Assembly (NCBI RefSeq): GCF_012524115.1
Contig: NZ_JAAZWB010000078.1
Coordinates: 97,313 to 161,312 of the forward strand
DNA from: Bacillus sp. RO1
GTDB taxonomy: Bacteria > Bacillota > Bacilli > Bacillales > Bacillaceae_I
Length of the DNA stretch: 64,000 nucleotides
Direction: 5' to 3'
The translations under genes were made by a program, and so were the position numbers. Below are positions 54,308 to 63,394 of the stretch, in pieces. Each line of letters begins with the position of its first letter. Position 1 is the first letter of the stretch. The notes beneath the pieces were generated by a model. The model was not told the origin of the DNA. It made no database searches and saw nothing but the letters and a program-made list of their open reading frames with translations.

Positions 54308-54535
54308 AAAAGGACAGAGAAACCCCTTTTTCAAAAAAGAGTTCTCTGTCCTTTGCACCTGAAAGTTTACCTTTTGTAGAAGGCTTTCCCCTTTGGTGGT
54401 TTATTCTGAATGAAATGGAATAAACGCTCTCCAGAGTTGCGTCCAACAAGAGTCTTTTTGCCTGAGAGATTCACAGTCAGTCTGCTTGCTCCTTCGGCGC
54501 TGCCGTATTTTTGATGGCAGTCTCTCCCCTTGTTC
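54308..54535 (-). promoter_or_regulatory. Tandem glycine riboswitch of the gcv operon
   Basis: On the minus strand aptamer 1 (about 54430-54534) shows GGGGAGAGACTGC, GCGCCGAAGGAGCAAGC, AATCTCTCAGGCAAA and GGACGCAACTCTGGAGAGC. Aptamer 2 shows CCACCAAAGGGGAAAGCC, AAACTTTCAGGTGCAAAGGA and CAGAGAA. A terminator with AAAGGACAGAGAA / TTTCTCTGTCCTTTTTT (54308-54357) overlaps the end of aptamer 2. Glycine should prevent termination and turn on gcvT-PA-PB. Confidence 0.95.
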
Positions 54536-54806
54536 TCATTCGCAATATAATATTTTCTTCAAACATGGTCATACTAATAGAAGCTACAACATTCATGTTT
54601 ATATAGTCAGGCAAACTGCCTTAAAAAGCTCACTATTATCCTACCATTAGACAAAGGAATCTGGCAATAAAAAAACACTTATTATTATTATTTTTATATA
54701 GCTAAATGTTCGTGTTTAAACAAGTAGATTATCAATATTTTCTAATGAAAACGCTATCCTTTTGCAACATACTATAAATTGGATAATTCAGAAAGGATGC
54801 ACAACA

Positions 54807-56504
54807 ATGAATGTAGAGATTGTTTTTGATAAAGAATGGCAGGACGAACTGTTAAAACGTATGGAAGATGATGGTCCTTGGGCTAATTACGAACTATTCA
54901 AGCTTGCGTTAGAAGTGGAAAGTCATCTTAGCATCCCAGAATTTGAAGGATTGCTTGCTCCTTCCCACTTGCCACAACTGACTCCACTTCCTCACCAATT
55001 GGAAGTTGCCAGAAATGTGGTGGAGGAGATGAACGGAAAAGCCATCCTTGCCGATGAAGTGGGGCTAGGTAAAACCATTGAAGCTGGACTTATTCTTAAA
55101 GAATATATGATTCGAGGACTAGTGAAGAAGGTATTGATTTTAGTTCCAGCATCCCTTGTATCACAATGGGCCATTGAATTGAATCAAAAATTCTACATCC
55201 CTGCCATCGGTCAAAAAAAGAGTTATGTTTGGGAGCAATGTGATGTTGTGGTTTCTTCTATTGATACCGCAAAAAGGAGTCCGCATCGCGAAATCATCAA
55301 TAGCTTGGAATACGACATGGTGATCATTGATGAGGCTCATAAACTGAAAAATAATAAAACCAAAAACTATGAATTTGTGCAGAATTTAAAGAAGAAGTTT
55401 TGCCTCTTGTTAACAGCCACTCCTATTCAAAATAAAGTGGAAGAGATTTTCAACCTAGTGTCCCTTCTAAAACCTGGCCACCTAGGGAGCGAGAGTAATT
55501 TTACGGAAGTATTTCGTGCAAAAGACCGAAAGCTTGAGAACGACGATTATTTAAAAGAACTCGTCAATAAAGTGATGATCCGAAACAGGCGCGGGGATAC
55601 GGGCATCGATTGGCCAAAAAGAAATGTGGAGTCTTGTATCATTGAATTTTCAAAAGAGGAACAGGATCTTTATGATGCCATTAATCAGTTAAAGACAGAC
55701 CCTTATGTGCCGATTACCAGTCAATTCTCCATCATGACCTTGCAGCGGGAAGCTTGCAGCAGCAGAGAAGCTGTCTATTATACCGTTAAAAACATGATTG
55801 AACGGAAGCAACAAGAAAATCCACATTATCAACCCTCACAGGGGCTTTTGAACATTTTTGAAAAAATTGATTTGGTTGGACGGAACTCTAAAGCAGAGAA
55901 GGTTTTAGAGCTGATTCGAAATGTAAATGACAAGGTCATCATTTTCACCGAATATAGAGCGACACAAATGTATCTCCAATGGTTCTTAAAGCAAAATGGC
56001 ATCACCTCCGTTCCTTTTCGCGGTGGCTTCAAGCGGGGTAAAAAGGATTGGATGAGAGAGCTGTTTAAAAATCATGTGCAAGTGCTGATTGCGACAGAAG
56101 CCGGGGGCGAGGGGATCAACCTGCAATTCTGTAACCATATTATTAACTATGACCTTCCCTGGAACCCGATGAGACTTGAACAGCGCATTGGCCGGATTCA
56201 CAGGCTGGGACAAGAGCGCGATGTGAACATCTATAATTTTGCCACAAGCAACACCGTTGAGGAACATATCTTAAAGTTGTTATATGAAAAAATTAATCTG
56301 TTTGAACGCGTAATTGGAGAGCTTGATGATATCTTAACGAAGATGGAAATCAAGAATTTAGAAGAACACATACAAGATATCATGCTTCATTCAAAATCAG
56401 AGGGTGAAATGAAGATAAAGATGGAGAACCTCTCCTCTATTATTGAATTTGCCGATCAGATGAAAAAGGAGGACGGCCCACATGCAGCAGCGGGAAATTC
56501 ATAG
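54807..56504 (+). CDS. yqhH: SNF2-family helicase YqhH
   Basis: 565 residues from the ATG at 54807 (AGAAAGGATG upstream). SF2 Swi2/Snf2 ATPase: Q-like LPHQLEVARNVVEE, Walker A ILADEVGLGKTIEAG, Walker B MVIIDEAHKLKN, motif III LLTATPIQN, and the C-terminal helicase half with IIFTEYRATQ, LIATEAGGEGINLQFC and RLEQRIGRIHRLGQ. Nucleic-acid translocase of unknown role; overlaps yqhG by 23 nt and is divergent from the gcv operon as in B. subtilis. Confidence 0.95.
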   Translation: MNVEIVFDKEWQDELLKRMEDDGPWANYELFKLALEVESHLSIPEFEGLLAPSHLPQLTPLPHQLEVARNVVEEMNGKAILADEVGLGKTIEAGLILKEYMIRGLVKKVLILVPASLVSQWAIELNQKFYIPAIGQKKSYVWEQCDVVVSSIDTAKRSPHREIINSLEYDMVIIDEAHKLKNNKTKNYEFVQNLKKKFCLLLTATPIQNKVEEIFNLVSLLKPGHLGSESNFTEVFRAKDRKLENDDYLKELVNKVMIRNRRGDTGIDWPKRNVESCIIEFSKEEQDLYDAINQLKTDPYVPITSQFSIMTLQREACSSREAVYYTVKNMIERKQQENPHYQPSQGLLNIFEKIDLVGRNSKAEKVLELIRNVNDKVIIFTEYRATQMYLQWFLKQNGITSVPFRGGFKRGKKDWMRELFKNHVQVLIATEAGGEGINLQFCNHIINYDLPWNPMRLEQRIGRIHRLGQERDVNIYNFATSNTVEEHILKLLYEKINLFERVIGELDDILTKMEIKNLEEHIQDIMLHSKSEGEMKIKMENLSSIIEFADQMKKEDGPHAAAGNS

Positions 56505-57300
56505 GTTTTTGGAGCGATATTTTACGGCAAACAGCTGTGAAATAGTCGAGAACACGAACAGCCATCTTGCCGTACAATTGACCATTGATATGGACAAAGA
56601 ACTGATGAACCGGCCTTTTTATTGGCACTATCTAGAGAAAACAGGCGGCGTGCCGAATCCAATGAAAATGACATTGATTACCGACAGCAACAAGGCACCG
56701 GAAGACTTAAAAGGGGATCATGTCCATTTTGGTTCTCCTCGGATGCATCAAATTTTTGAATCCACGAAAAGTCTTGCAGGGTATATTCGGCTGTATGAAA
56801 ATATTCCTTCTCATACCGGTGCAGGCCATCTTCCGCTGCATCCGTGGCTAAATGTAAATATGAAAGTAAGTTATCAATGTGACCGCAAGAAAGACGTCAT
56901 TATGTCACTTGGTATCCATCTGATTACTGGTACGATTGTAGAGAAGTTTCAAGAAGAAGTGGAAAAGATCAATCTGACCCCTAAAATTCCTGATTTTTGC
57001 TTTACCATGACTCCGATTATAAAGCCAGCAAGTGGCCTTACTAGGCTTGAGCATTACGTAAATGGGTTTATAGCAAGTGAAGATCATCAATGGGCAGAAG
57101 ACGCACGGAAAAGATGGGATCAAGATCTTCAGCTTTTAAAGCATTTTTACGAGGATGACGAAGAAAAACCTGAAGCCTATGAAACGGAGAAGAAGGCTCT
57201 TCAAGAGCAATATGAGCCGAAAATTCATGTGACAACCATTAACGGCGGGCTTTTCTATTTGGGTCCCAATTTTATCAATACCATACACAGTGGTAGATGA
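56482..57300 (+). CDS. yqhG: YqhG-family protein
   Basis: 272 residues, conserved Bacillus protein of unknown function encoded after yqhH. Recognised by the start MQQREIHRFLERYFTANSCEI, FYWHYLEKTGGVPNPMKMTLIT and FGSPRMHQIFESTK. No signal peptide or membrane helix. The overlap with yqhH suggests coupled translation and a joint function with the helicase. Confidence 0.92.
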   Translation: MQQREIHRFLERYFTANSCEIVENTNSHLAVQLTIDMDKELMNRPFYWHYLEKTGGVPNPMKMTLITDSNKAPEDLKGDHVHFGSPRMHQIFESTKSLAGYIRLYENIPSHTGAGHLPLHPWLNVNMKVSYQCDRKKDVIMSLGIHLITGTIVEKFQEEVEKINLTPKIPDFCFTMTPIIKPASGLTRLEHYVNGFIASEDHQWAEDARKRWDQDLQLLKHFYEDDEEKPEAYETEKKALQEQYEPKIHVTTINGGLFYLGPNFINTIHSGR

Positions 57301-57318
57301 ATACTACCATTGTGTATG
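57282..57318. terminator. Bidirectional terminator after yqhG
   Basis: CATACACAGTGGTAG / CTACCATTGTGTATG stem with a T-run, overlapping the yqhG stop codon and facing the convergent DUF5658 gene. Confidence 0.75.
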
Positions 57319-57321
57319 TTT

Positions 57322-57624
57322 TCAATTTAAATAGTAGTAGATCCAGTAGATATGTAGGAATGTGACAAGGCTATATCCACACACGGCGGTAAGGCAGACC
57401 ACTTTAAGGAGGGCCGACTTGAGTTTCAAGTTATTTTTTATGAAAAAGAGTAATATTGCGGAAACTCCAAGTTTAAAGAGTAAAAATAAGGCCGGGCTTG
57501 TCTCATAGAGGGATTTCATTAATGGATTGCCTTCATTAATTAACTGAAAGTGCAGGCCAAAATAGGTGGCAACTCCGTCAAATATGTTTAATAACAGCAG
57601 CGCGATTAATAGCTTTTTGACCAT
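57322..57624 (-). CDS. DUF5658-like membrane protein
   Basis: 100 residues, three membrane helices. Family pattern: LLLLNIFDGVATYFGLHFQLINEGNPLMKSL (D-x3-T and E-x-N-P), FLLFKLGVSAILLF and a final helix. Function unknown. The 57625-57918 spacer upstream has no gene. Confidence 0.75.
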   Translation of the reverse strand: MVKKLLIALLLLNIFDGVATYFGLHFQLINEGNPLMKSLYETSPALFLLFKLGVSAILLFFIKNNLKLKSALLKVVCLTAVCGYSLVTFLHIYWIYYYLN

Positions 57625-57839
57625 CCCACACCTCCACGAAAATTACGTTCTTTTTCAAGAACAATTATACCTTTGATATTTTCTATAAAGCAAGTATTTT
57701 GTTCTTTTTTAAGAACGAATAACTATTATTATTTCTCCAGTCTATCCATTTTGAGTAGAATTATAAGTTGTTGTGGTGTTGGGGTAGATTTCTTGTGGTA
57801 TAAAAATTTGTATGGAGACAGATTTCGGGGCTAAATGTT

Positions 57840-57875
57840 TTTTCTGGCATCGTTCCGCTCCTTAGATGCCAGAAA
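57840..57875. other. Inverted repeat without T-tract
   Basis: TTTCTGGCATC...GATGCCAGAAA stem in the spacer downstream of the zinc-ribbon gene; neither strand has a proper T-tail, so it is probably an RNA-stabilising hairpin or a weak terminator. Confidence 0.5.
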
Positions 57876-57918
57876 TTGCGGGATTCTGCTCTTTCTTGCA
57901 CTTATAGAGATTTCAATA

Positions 57919-58164
57919 CTAAAACCATGCTCGGTGCATACTTTCTAAAAAATCTTTAGTAATAGGAAACCCTGAACTTTCACCAAGAACTGGATCAATT
58001 CCGCAATGGGGACATAAGGCCGTTTGATCTTGATCAATCCATTCCTTTATAAGAGAAGGACTGTAAATTTCCAGACAAAAAAAACACCCACATTTCCTAT
58101 CCTTTTCTAAATCTCCTTTATGATGACTGCTGAATTTGTGCGCATTAGCAATATAACCTTCCAT
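57919..58164 (-). CDS. Small zinc-ribbon-like cytosolic protein
   Basis: 81 residues from the ATG at 58164 (AGAGGAGAG upstream). Cysteine pairs CGCFFC and CPHCG fit a zinc ribbon; the C-terminus DPVLGESSGFPITKDFLESM is typical of a widespread family of uncharacterised small proteins. Function unknown. Confidence 0.78.
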   Translation of the reverse strand: MEGYIANAHKFSSHHKGDLEKDRKCGCFFCLEIYSPSLIKEWIDQDQTALCPHCGIDPVLGESSGFPITKDFLESMHRAWF

Positions 58165-58182
58165 ACTATCTCTCCTCTCTAT

Positions 58183-58226
58183 TTTCAAAAAAAACAAGAG
58201 TCCACCTTTTCACGACAAGGTGGACT
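58183..58226 (-). terminator. Terminator of the AraC-type regulator gene
   Basis: Minus strand AGTCCACCTTGTC-GTGAAA-AGGTGGACTC followed by TTGTTTTTTTT. Confidence 0.8.
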
Positions 58227-58235
58227 ATCTACCAT

Positions 58236-59102
58236 TTATTTTATCGGTATCCAAATCTCTGAGTAAAGATCCGGGTTTGACGGATCCTCATCTGTGTACA
58301 ATTCAAAATCCGGTGCTCCAGAATGTTCGTAGCTGTTGGATGGAAACCACTCCGAGAAGATTCGCTTCCAAGTATCTTGCATGGCATACGGCATAGGACC
58401 GTGTACTTCAAAGACTACCCATTTTGAAGCAGGAATCTCCATTTTCTCCAACTCTTCTGGGATCTCCCCTTCTACAGAAGTAGCCACCCAATAGTCCATC
58501 ACTTGATCCGACTTCATTTCTTCTGTAGTTCCTTCACATACACCAAGGACGCCTTTAATGGCACCATTATTTAATGTAAACAGCTTATCTGTGAAACCTT
58601 CTGCATTCACATCCTGCCAAAACTTCGGGATCTCCCTGGACTGCTCATCATTAGCACATGAAAATCTTCGTTTTTTCCCAGCTACTGTGAATGCCTCTTT
58701 GTTCACTACACTATACTTCATCGGTTCTGCCCCTTCCAATGTCACCTGGATCACCAGGCGGTTATAAGTTTGCAGCTTCCCTTCATGCTTCCGCACTTCT
58801 GTTGGAGAAGTACCATGTTGCCTTCGGAATGCCTTCGTGAAAGCCTCGGGAGTGTCGTAACCATATTTGTAGGCGATATCGATGATTCTGTTGTCTGTTG
58901 TAAGCAATTCCTGTGCAGCAAGTGTCAACCTTCTTCTTCTCAAATATTCTGCAACCGATGTATCCGTCAACAAACCGAATGTACGTTGAAAATGAAAGGA
59001 AGAAACATTTGCATGTCTAGCTATATCCCCAATCGTAATGTCTTCTGTCAGGTTCTTTTCCATATATTCGATTGCCTGCTGAATCGACTCTACCAACGCC
59101 AT
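58236..59102 (-). CDS. AraC-family regulator with GyrI-like effector domain
   Basis: 288 residues. Two helix-turn-helix motifs in the first 100 residues (ITIGDIARHANVSSFHFQRTFGLL and IIDIAYKYGYDTPEAFTKAFRR), then a GyrI-like/AraC_E_bind small-molecule domain (roughly 125-288, with FTVAGKKRRFSC and WVVFEVHGPMPYAMQDTWKRIF). A drug- or metabolite-responsive activator by family; the target genes may be the adjacent Nudix, methyltransferase and GNAT genes, which is a guess. Confidence 0.92.
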   Translation of the reverse strand: MALVESIQQAIEYMEKNLTEDITIGDIARHANVSSFHFQRTFGLLTDTSVAEYLRRRRLTLAAQELLTTDNRIIDIAYKYGYDTPEAFTKAFRRQHGTSPTEVRKHEGKLQTYNRLVIQVTLEGAEPMKYSVVNKEAFTVAGKKRRFSCANDEQSREIPKFWQDVNAEGFTDKLFTLNNGAIKGVLGVCEGTTEEMKSDQVMDYWVATSVEGEIPEELEKMEIPASKWVVFEVHGPMPYAMQDTWKRIFSEWFPSNSYEHSGAPDFELYTDEDPSNPDLYSEIWIPIK

Positions 59103-59129
59103 ATTACCTCACCCCTTATGTCTATCCTA

Positions 59130-59597
59130 TCAGCGTGAACAATTGGTTTCCTGTTCATTTGTGCTATGTTTTGGCAGGTTTCTTAATCGATCTGCTTCTC
59201 TTATATTGTCATGTAAATAGGCTTCCGTCTGGGGATGATTAATTATCTCTTCGGTCGTCAACCAACGCACAGCCTCCACCTCATCCGGACTCTTAGGATA
59301 AGGCTCGCCACTCTTCCATTCACACAAGAATACGATGTCCACAACTTCCCGGCCATCCGTCAAAACGAAAGAGGTATTGCGGACATACGTCATATTTTCA
59401 TGAACCTTGATTCCCACTTCCTCCATTAACTCACGTCTCAAAGTCCGTTCTAAAATATTAGAAGAAGCACCTTCTGGATCAACCGTCCCTCCAACAAAGG
59501 AAAGCATCCCTCCTGCATGCTCCTCCTTGTGACTCCTTTCAATCATCAGCCATTTGTCCCCTCTGTACACCGCACCTTCCACATTAATAAAAAACAT
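59130..59597 (-). CDS. Nudix hydrolase
   Basis: 155 residues. The Nudix box is GGTVDPEGASSNILERT followed by LRRELMEEVGI (G-x5-E-x7-RE-x2-EE-x-G). One of a set of small accessory enzymes on this strand. Specificity unknown; phosphorylated-sugar or nucleotide housecleaning is usual for the family. Confidence 0.88.
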   Translation of the reverse strand: MFFINVEGAVYRGDKWLMIERSHKEEHAGGMLSFVGGTVDPEGASSNILERTLRRELMEEVGIKVHENMTYVRNTSFVLTDGREVVDIVFLCEWKSGEPYPKSPDEVEAVRWLTTEEIINHPQTEAYLHDNIREADRLRNLPKHSTNEQETNCSR

Positions 59598-59608
59598 CCT
59601 AATCCCCC

Positions 59609-60361
59609 TTATTTTCTGGCTTTAATAATTAGTGTCGATGGAAACCTACGCGTTTTATAAAGAGAATAGTAGCGGTCAGATACCGGGGCGTCTTCACCTT
59701 TAAAGCGTTCTCCCACATCACTTTCCACTACTTTTTCAATGGTAAAGCCTGCTTGAATCAGTTCATTTATGTAGGTTGCCAGTTTTCTAGTATGGATTGT
59801 CATCGGTGCATCTTCCCCTTTGAACTTTTCAAAGGTGTGCAGTCCTTCTTGCTGATAGGAGCCGTCTAAAGTCAGGACACCATTTTCGCTACTAATATGA
59901 GCGTATAAAGGGTGATCCCAGCTGAAAAGGAAGCTTCCTCCTTTTTTCAGATAAGAATGGATTAATTGTAAGGTTGCCTTCAAATCCGTCGTCCACCCCA
60001 ATGCATAGATGGAATAAACACAATCAAAATAATCTTTAGGAAGGTTAATTTCTTGCTCCATCGGCGCACAAAATAAGCGGGGTTTCAGTCCTTGAAGTGT
60101 CTTTTCTGCAGCTGATTTTTGCTCGGAGGAAAGGTCCACTCCCCATAGTTCACTTACACCTTTTTCCTCTGCCATGTATTTTAAAGAATGACCACTTCCA
60201 AACCCGATATCCAAGACCTTTTTGTTTTGCAAATCATCCAAAAGCTGCAATTCATCTTCAGTTTGACTGAAAGGCCCGTAACATGGAAGGGCATCCACCC
60301 CGTTGAAATAATGGGCGACCTTGTCCCAGCTTTTGCGATTACTTTCCAATAGTTGATTCAT
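59609..60361 (-). CDS. Class I SAM-dependent methyltransferase
   Basis: 250 residues. Motif I KVLDIGFGSGHSLKYM near residues 49-64, post-I LWGVDLSSEQ, motif IV YFDCVYSIYALGW, and the lid segment with SFLFSWDHPLYA. It is 5 nt from the GNAT gene upstream and 11 nt from the Nudix gene downstream, so one transcript is likely. Substrate unknown. Confidence 0.9.
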   Translation of the reverse strand: MNQLLESNRKSWDKVAHYFNGVDALPCYGPFSQTEDELQLLDDLQNKKVLDIGFGSGHSLKYMAEEKGVSELWGVDLSSEQKSAAEKTLQGLKPRLFCAPMEQEINLPKDYFDCVYSIYALGWTTDLKATLQLIHSYLKKGGSFLFSWDHPLYAHISSENGVLTLDGSYQQEGLHTFEKFKGEDAPMTIHTRKLATYINELIQAGFTIEKVVESDVGERFKGEDAPVSDRYYSLYKTRRFPSTLIIKARK

Positions 60362-60366
60362 CCCTA

Positions 60367-61275
60367 CTACCCCTTTATATCTTTAATAAATGCGATTAAT
60401 CTGCTTGATTCCTTAAAACCCATTCCAATGTGGAAATCATAGCTTACATGATTGTCCAGATGGATGTCTGAACCGATTTGCTTGCAGCCTTTCTTTTTAA
60501 GCCACTTTTCTCCTACCTCCACTAGCTTTGCGGAGTACCCTTTCCTTCTGTAATGAGGCTTCACATATACCCCTTCTATGTACCCGGTTGGTGATGATTC
60601 CGTTCCTTCCACATAATCCACTCTGATAGAAAGATGGATAAAGGCGACAAACTCGGAACCTAAGCAGTAAAATAAAATCTTGTCCCGGTTGGAAGCCATA
60701 ATCTCACGAAAGGAGTCATGGAGTTCCTCCTCGGTGCTTTCCGGCCAGAGGTCTAACGCCATTTCGGTGTAATGCTCTTTATGAACGGTCAAAGCTCCCA
60801 CTACCTTATGATCCTTGGTATCATCTGCTGTTTTTAATTCTAATCTTGCCAGCTGCTCTCCCCATGAAGCCATCTCCGTTTCTACAAAACCAGCATTTTC
60901 ATACATCTTTTTCGCTAGGTGGTTTTTCGGTTCAAAGCCAAGCACGACATACGGAATCCCTGTGGAGTTTGTGTTTCTTATGTCCTTCAGCACTTCATTA
61001 AGTGCAGCCTTTCCAAATCCTTTCCCTTGCGATCTTTCATCTATCATTAAACGGTAGATCCAGTAGTGCCCGTCATCCGCGTCAATCCCATACATCGTAA
61101 AACCAACCATTTCCTCTTCCACATAAACTCCCATTACCTTAAATTCCGGTAAGAACTGCACTTGCGCAAGGGAATACAGGTTCGATGCGACGAAGTTTTG
61201 TTGGTCCTCTGATACTTTTAATTTAATTGCTTTTTGCCAGTTTCCAGCTGTTATTTGGCGTAGTGTAATTTTCAT
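60367..61275 (-). CDS. Double GNAT-domain acetyltransferase
   Basis: 302 residues with two complete GNAT domains. The first has the acetyl-CoA loop RSQGKGFGKAALNEVL and FEPKNHLAKKMYENAGF; the second has KPHYRRKGYSAKLVEVGEKWL and the usual FHIGMGFKES end. The N-terminal KITLRQITAGNWQKAIKLKV matches the spermidine/aminoglycoside-like GNAT group. Acceptor unknown. Confidence 0.9.
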   Translation of the reverse strand: MKITLRQITAGNWQKAIKLKVSEDQQNFVASNLYSLAQVQFLPEFKVMGVYVEEEMVGFTMYGIDADDGHYWIYRLMIDERSQGKGFGKAALNEVLKDIRNTNSTGIPYVVLGFEPKNHLAKKMYENAGFVETEMASWGEQLARLELKTADDTKDHKVVGALTVHKEHYTEMALDLWPESTEEELHDSFREIMASNRDKILFYCLGSEFVAFIHLSIRVDYVEGTESSPTGYIEGVYVKPHYRRKGYSAKLVEVGEKWLKKKGCKQIGSDIHLDNHVSYDFHIGMGFKESSRLIAFIKDIKG

Positions 61276-61310
61276 GGTTTTGTCCCTCTTCTATTCTAAT
61301 ATCTTCACGA

Positions 61311-61754
61311 CTAATGCTGACGGGTCTCTCTTTTACTTGCATACCTCAAGGAATAAATAATAAAAAGAACAAAAGCGGCAATTCCAAGCAAAATATGCGG
61401 TAGGAGATTCCTCCAATGAAAAGGTGCTTCATGGAGGTATACAGCTTTTACCCACTCCCCACTACGAACTTCAACCGCTATGGATGTATCAGGTCCAACC
61501 CCCTCAATGGCATAATACTTTGTGCCTCTAGCAAAAAGGTTAGATGCATCTCCATAATATTTGCCAGAGTACTCATCAGCCCTGCTTTTTACCTCACCAA
61601 TCTCATCACCAATTTCTCCAGTAGTGAGTCGTTCTTCAGTCACTTCATACACTCCACCTTTATAAACCACAAATGGATAAGCCCAATCCAAGGCAAACAC
61701 CTGATTTGTAGCTAGAACTGTGATAAGAAGACAAAGTATCATTATCTTTTTCAA
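61311..61754 (-). CDS. Small exported membrane protein
   Basis: 147 residues. Signal peptide (cleavage near VFA), an extracytoplasmic region of about 90 residues (YEVTEERLTTGEIGDEIGEVKSRADEYSGKY), and one C-terminal membrane helix (ILLGIAAFVLFIIYSLRYA). No family recognised. It is 35 nt upstream of the GNAT gene on the same strand. Confidence 0.68.
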   Translation of the reverse strand: MKKIMILCLLITVLATNQVFALDWAYPFVVYKGGVYEVTEERLTTGEIGDEIGEVKSRADEYSGKYYGDASNLFARGTKYYAIEGVGPDTSIAVEVRSGEWVKAVYLHEAPFHWRNLLPHILLGIAAFVLFIIYSLRYASKRETRQH

Positions 61755-61883
61755 CTACTCATCCCTCCTTATTAAACTAGCTTTTCTAATAGTTCTATTT
61801 CAGTGAGTTTAAAACCTTCCCTATTTAACTTCCAATTGAGTACTCCTTACCAGTTTTAGAAAATCTTTCTTTTTATTTTACCA

Positions 61884-61931
61884 AAAGAAAAAGCAGGTGA
61901 ACTTCTTTTTCAAAAAGAAATTCTCCTGCTC
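61884..61931 (-). terminator. Terminator of the M29 aminopeptidase gene
   Basis: Minus strand AGCAGGAGAATTTCTTTTT / AAAAAGAAGTTCACCTGCT with a TTTTTCTTTT tail. Confidence 0.75.
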
Positions 61932-61936
61932 TATGT

Positions 61937-63163
61937 TTAGATTGCCCATTCTCCATCTGTCATGATTGCTTCTTTAACTCCATCTTCCGTTTCCCCTTCT
62001 ATGTTCAGCTCCCCTGAACCAATCATGAAGTCTACGTGGATCATGCTGGTGTTGATTCCCTTTGCTTCTAACTCTTCCTTGCTCATTTTTGCGCCACCCT
62101 CAATATTGATCGGGTAGGCAGAACCTAGAGCCAAATGACAAGAGGCATTTTCGTCAAACAGTGTATTAAAGAAAATAACTTCCTGTTTGGAAACTGGTGA
62201 GCTGTGTGGAACAAGCGCAACTTCCCCTAAATGTAGGGCTCCTTCATCGGTTTCCAAAAGTTTTTTCAACACTTCATATCCTTGCTCTGCAGTGAACTCT
62301 ACCACCTTGCCTTCTTTAAATGTAAGGCTGAAGTTGTCTACCAAATTTCCGTTCAAGTTTAACGGCTTAGTGGATGCCACTACACCGTTTACTCCGGTTT
62401 TTACAGGTGCCGTAAACACCTCTTCGGTTGGTAGGTTCGGAACGAAATAAGTACCTTGATCATTGTTCATTCCACCGCCAAGCCAAACCTGTTCGTTTGG
62501 AAGCTCGATAGTTAGGTCCGTTCCTGGGGCTTTGTAATGAAGCTTTTTGTATTTTTTCGAGTTAAGTACATGTAACTTTTCTTGTAAGGTTTTGATGTGC
62601 TTATTCCAAGCTTCTACAGGGTCGTTTTCATTAACACGTGTTACTTGGAAAATGTTTTCCCAAAGGCTTGCAACCTGGTCTTCAGGAGATTTGCCTGGAT
62701 ATAGCTTAGCTGCCCACTCTTGTGATGGTACGGAAACTATCGCCCAGCTGACTTTAGCAGTTTGGATGTATTTCCGGTAGTTTTGCATGGCTTTTGCCTG
62801 AGCTTTATTAGAAATGGATACGCGCTCAGGGTCTACGTCTTTCAGAAGATCTGGGTTGGAAGCAACGATGGACATAAATGCCGCTCCATCTTCCGCCATT
62901 TCCTCCATGCCTTTTACTTTCCACTCGCGAACAGTCTGGAGAGAGTCTGTTGAGGCCGTTTCATATGTAATCTTTGTTAGTTGTTCGTCGTTCCATTCAG
63001 TATGTACGTATTTAGCACCTAGCTTGTATGCGATTTTTGCCACCTCTCTGACAAATGGTGCTGCTGATATTGGGGCATTGATGACTAGAGGCTGGTTTTC
63101 TTGCAGGTTGATCCCAACTTTTAGCGCAAGTTCTGCGTATTTGGTCAATTTTTCTTGTATCAC
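61937..63163 (-). CDS. M29-family aminopeptidase
   Basis: 408 residues, AmpS/PepS-type metalloaminopeptidase. Start MIQEKLTKYAELALKVGINLQENQPL is typical. Metal ligands: Glu in PNLPTEEVFTAP, Glu/His in the LGEVALVPHSSPV region, His in NASCHLALGSAYP, and His/Asp in SMIHVDFMIGSGEL. Cytosolic peptide trimming. The gene stands alone, with AGGAGG upstream. Confidence 0.93.
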   Translation of the reverse strand: MIQEKLTKYAELALKVGINLQENQPLVINAPISAAPFVREVAKIAYKLGAKYVHTEWNDEQLTKITYETASTDSLQTVREWKVKGMEEMAEDGAAFMSIVASNPDLLKDVDPERVSISNKAQAKAMQNYRKYIQTAKVSWAIVSVPSQEWAAKLYPGKSPEDQVASLWENIFQVTRVNENDPVEAWNKHIKTLQEKLHVLNSKKYKKLHYKAPGTDLTIELPNEQVWLGGGMNNDQGTYFVPNLPTEEVFTAPVKTGVNGVVASTKPLNLNGNLVDNFSLTFKEGKVVEFTAEQGYEVLKKLLETDEGALHLGEVALVPHSSPVSKQEVIFFNTLFDENASCHLALGSAYPINIEGGAKMSKEELEAKGINTSMIHVDFMIGSGELNIEGETEDGVKEAIMTDGEWAI

Positions 63164-63394
63164 TATGTATTACCTCCTTTTGGTTGATGAGAATATTGTA
63201 TCATAGGTTGCAGGTGTGTAGGTTTAGGTAGAAATATTATGTTTTAGAACCAAGAACATAATTGCTAACGTGACCTAAAACCCCGTTTTAATCTCTTTCT
63301 TGGGAAATTTCTCGCTTTTCGCATAGCTTTGAAATAGTGGCCTTGGCCGGATCTTACCTTTCCGCTTCATCTATGACATTTCAATGAAATTTCA

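Noticed and set aside
54237..54449. N-terminal extension of GcvT
   Set aside because: The extra codons cover the glycine riboswitch and its terminator; the ATG at 54236 has the proper ribosome binding site and matches the family start.
57840..57875. Intrinsic terminator downstream of the zinc-ribbon gene
   Set aside because: The stem is good but neither strand has a T-tract after it, so it is listed only as an inverted repeat.
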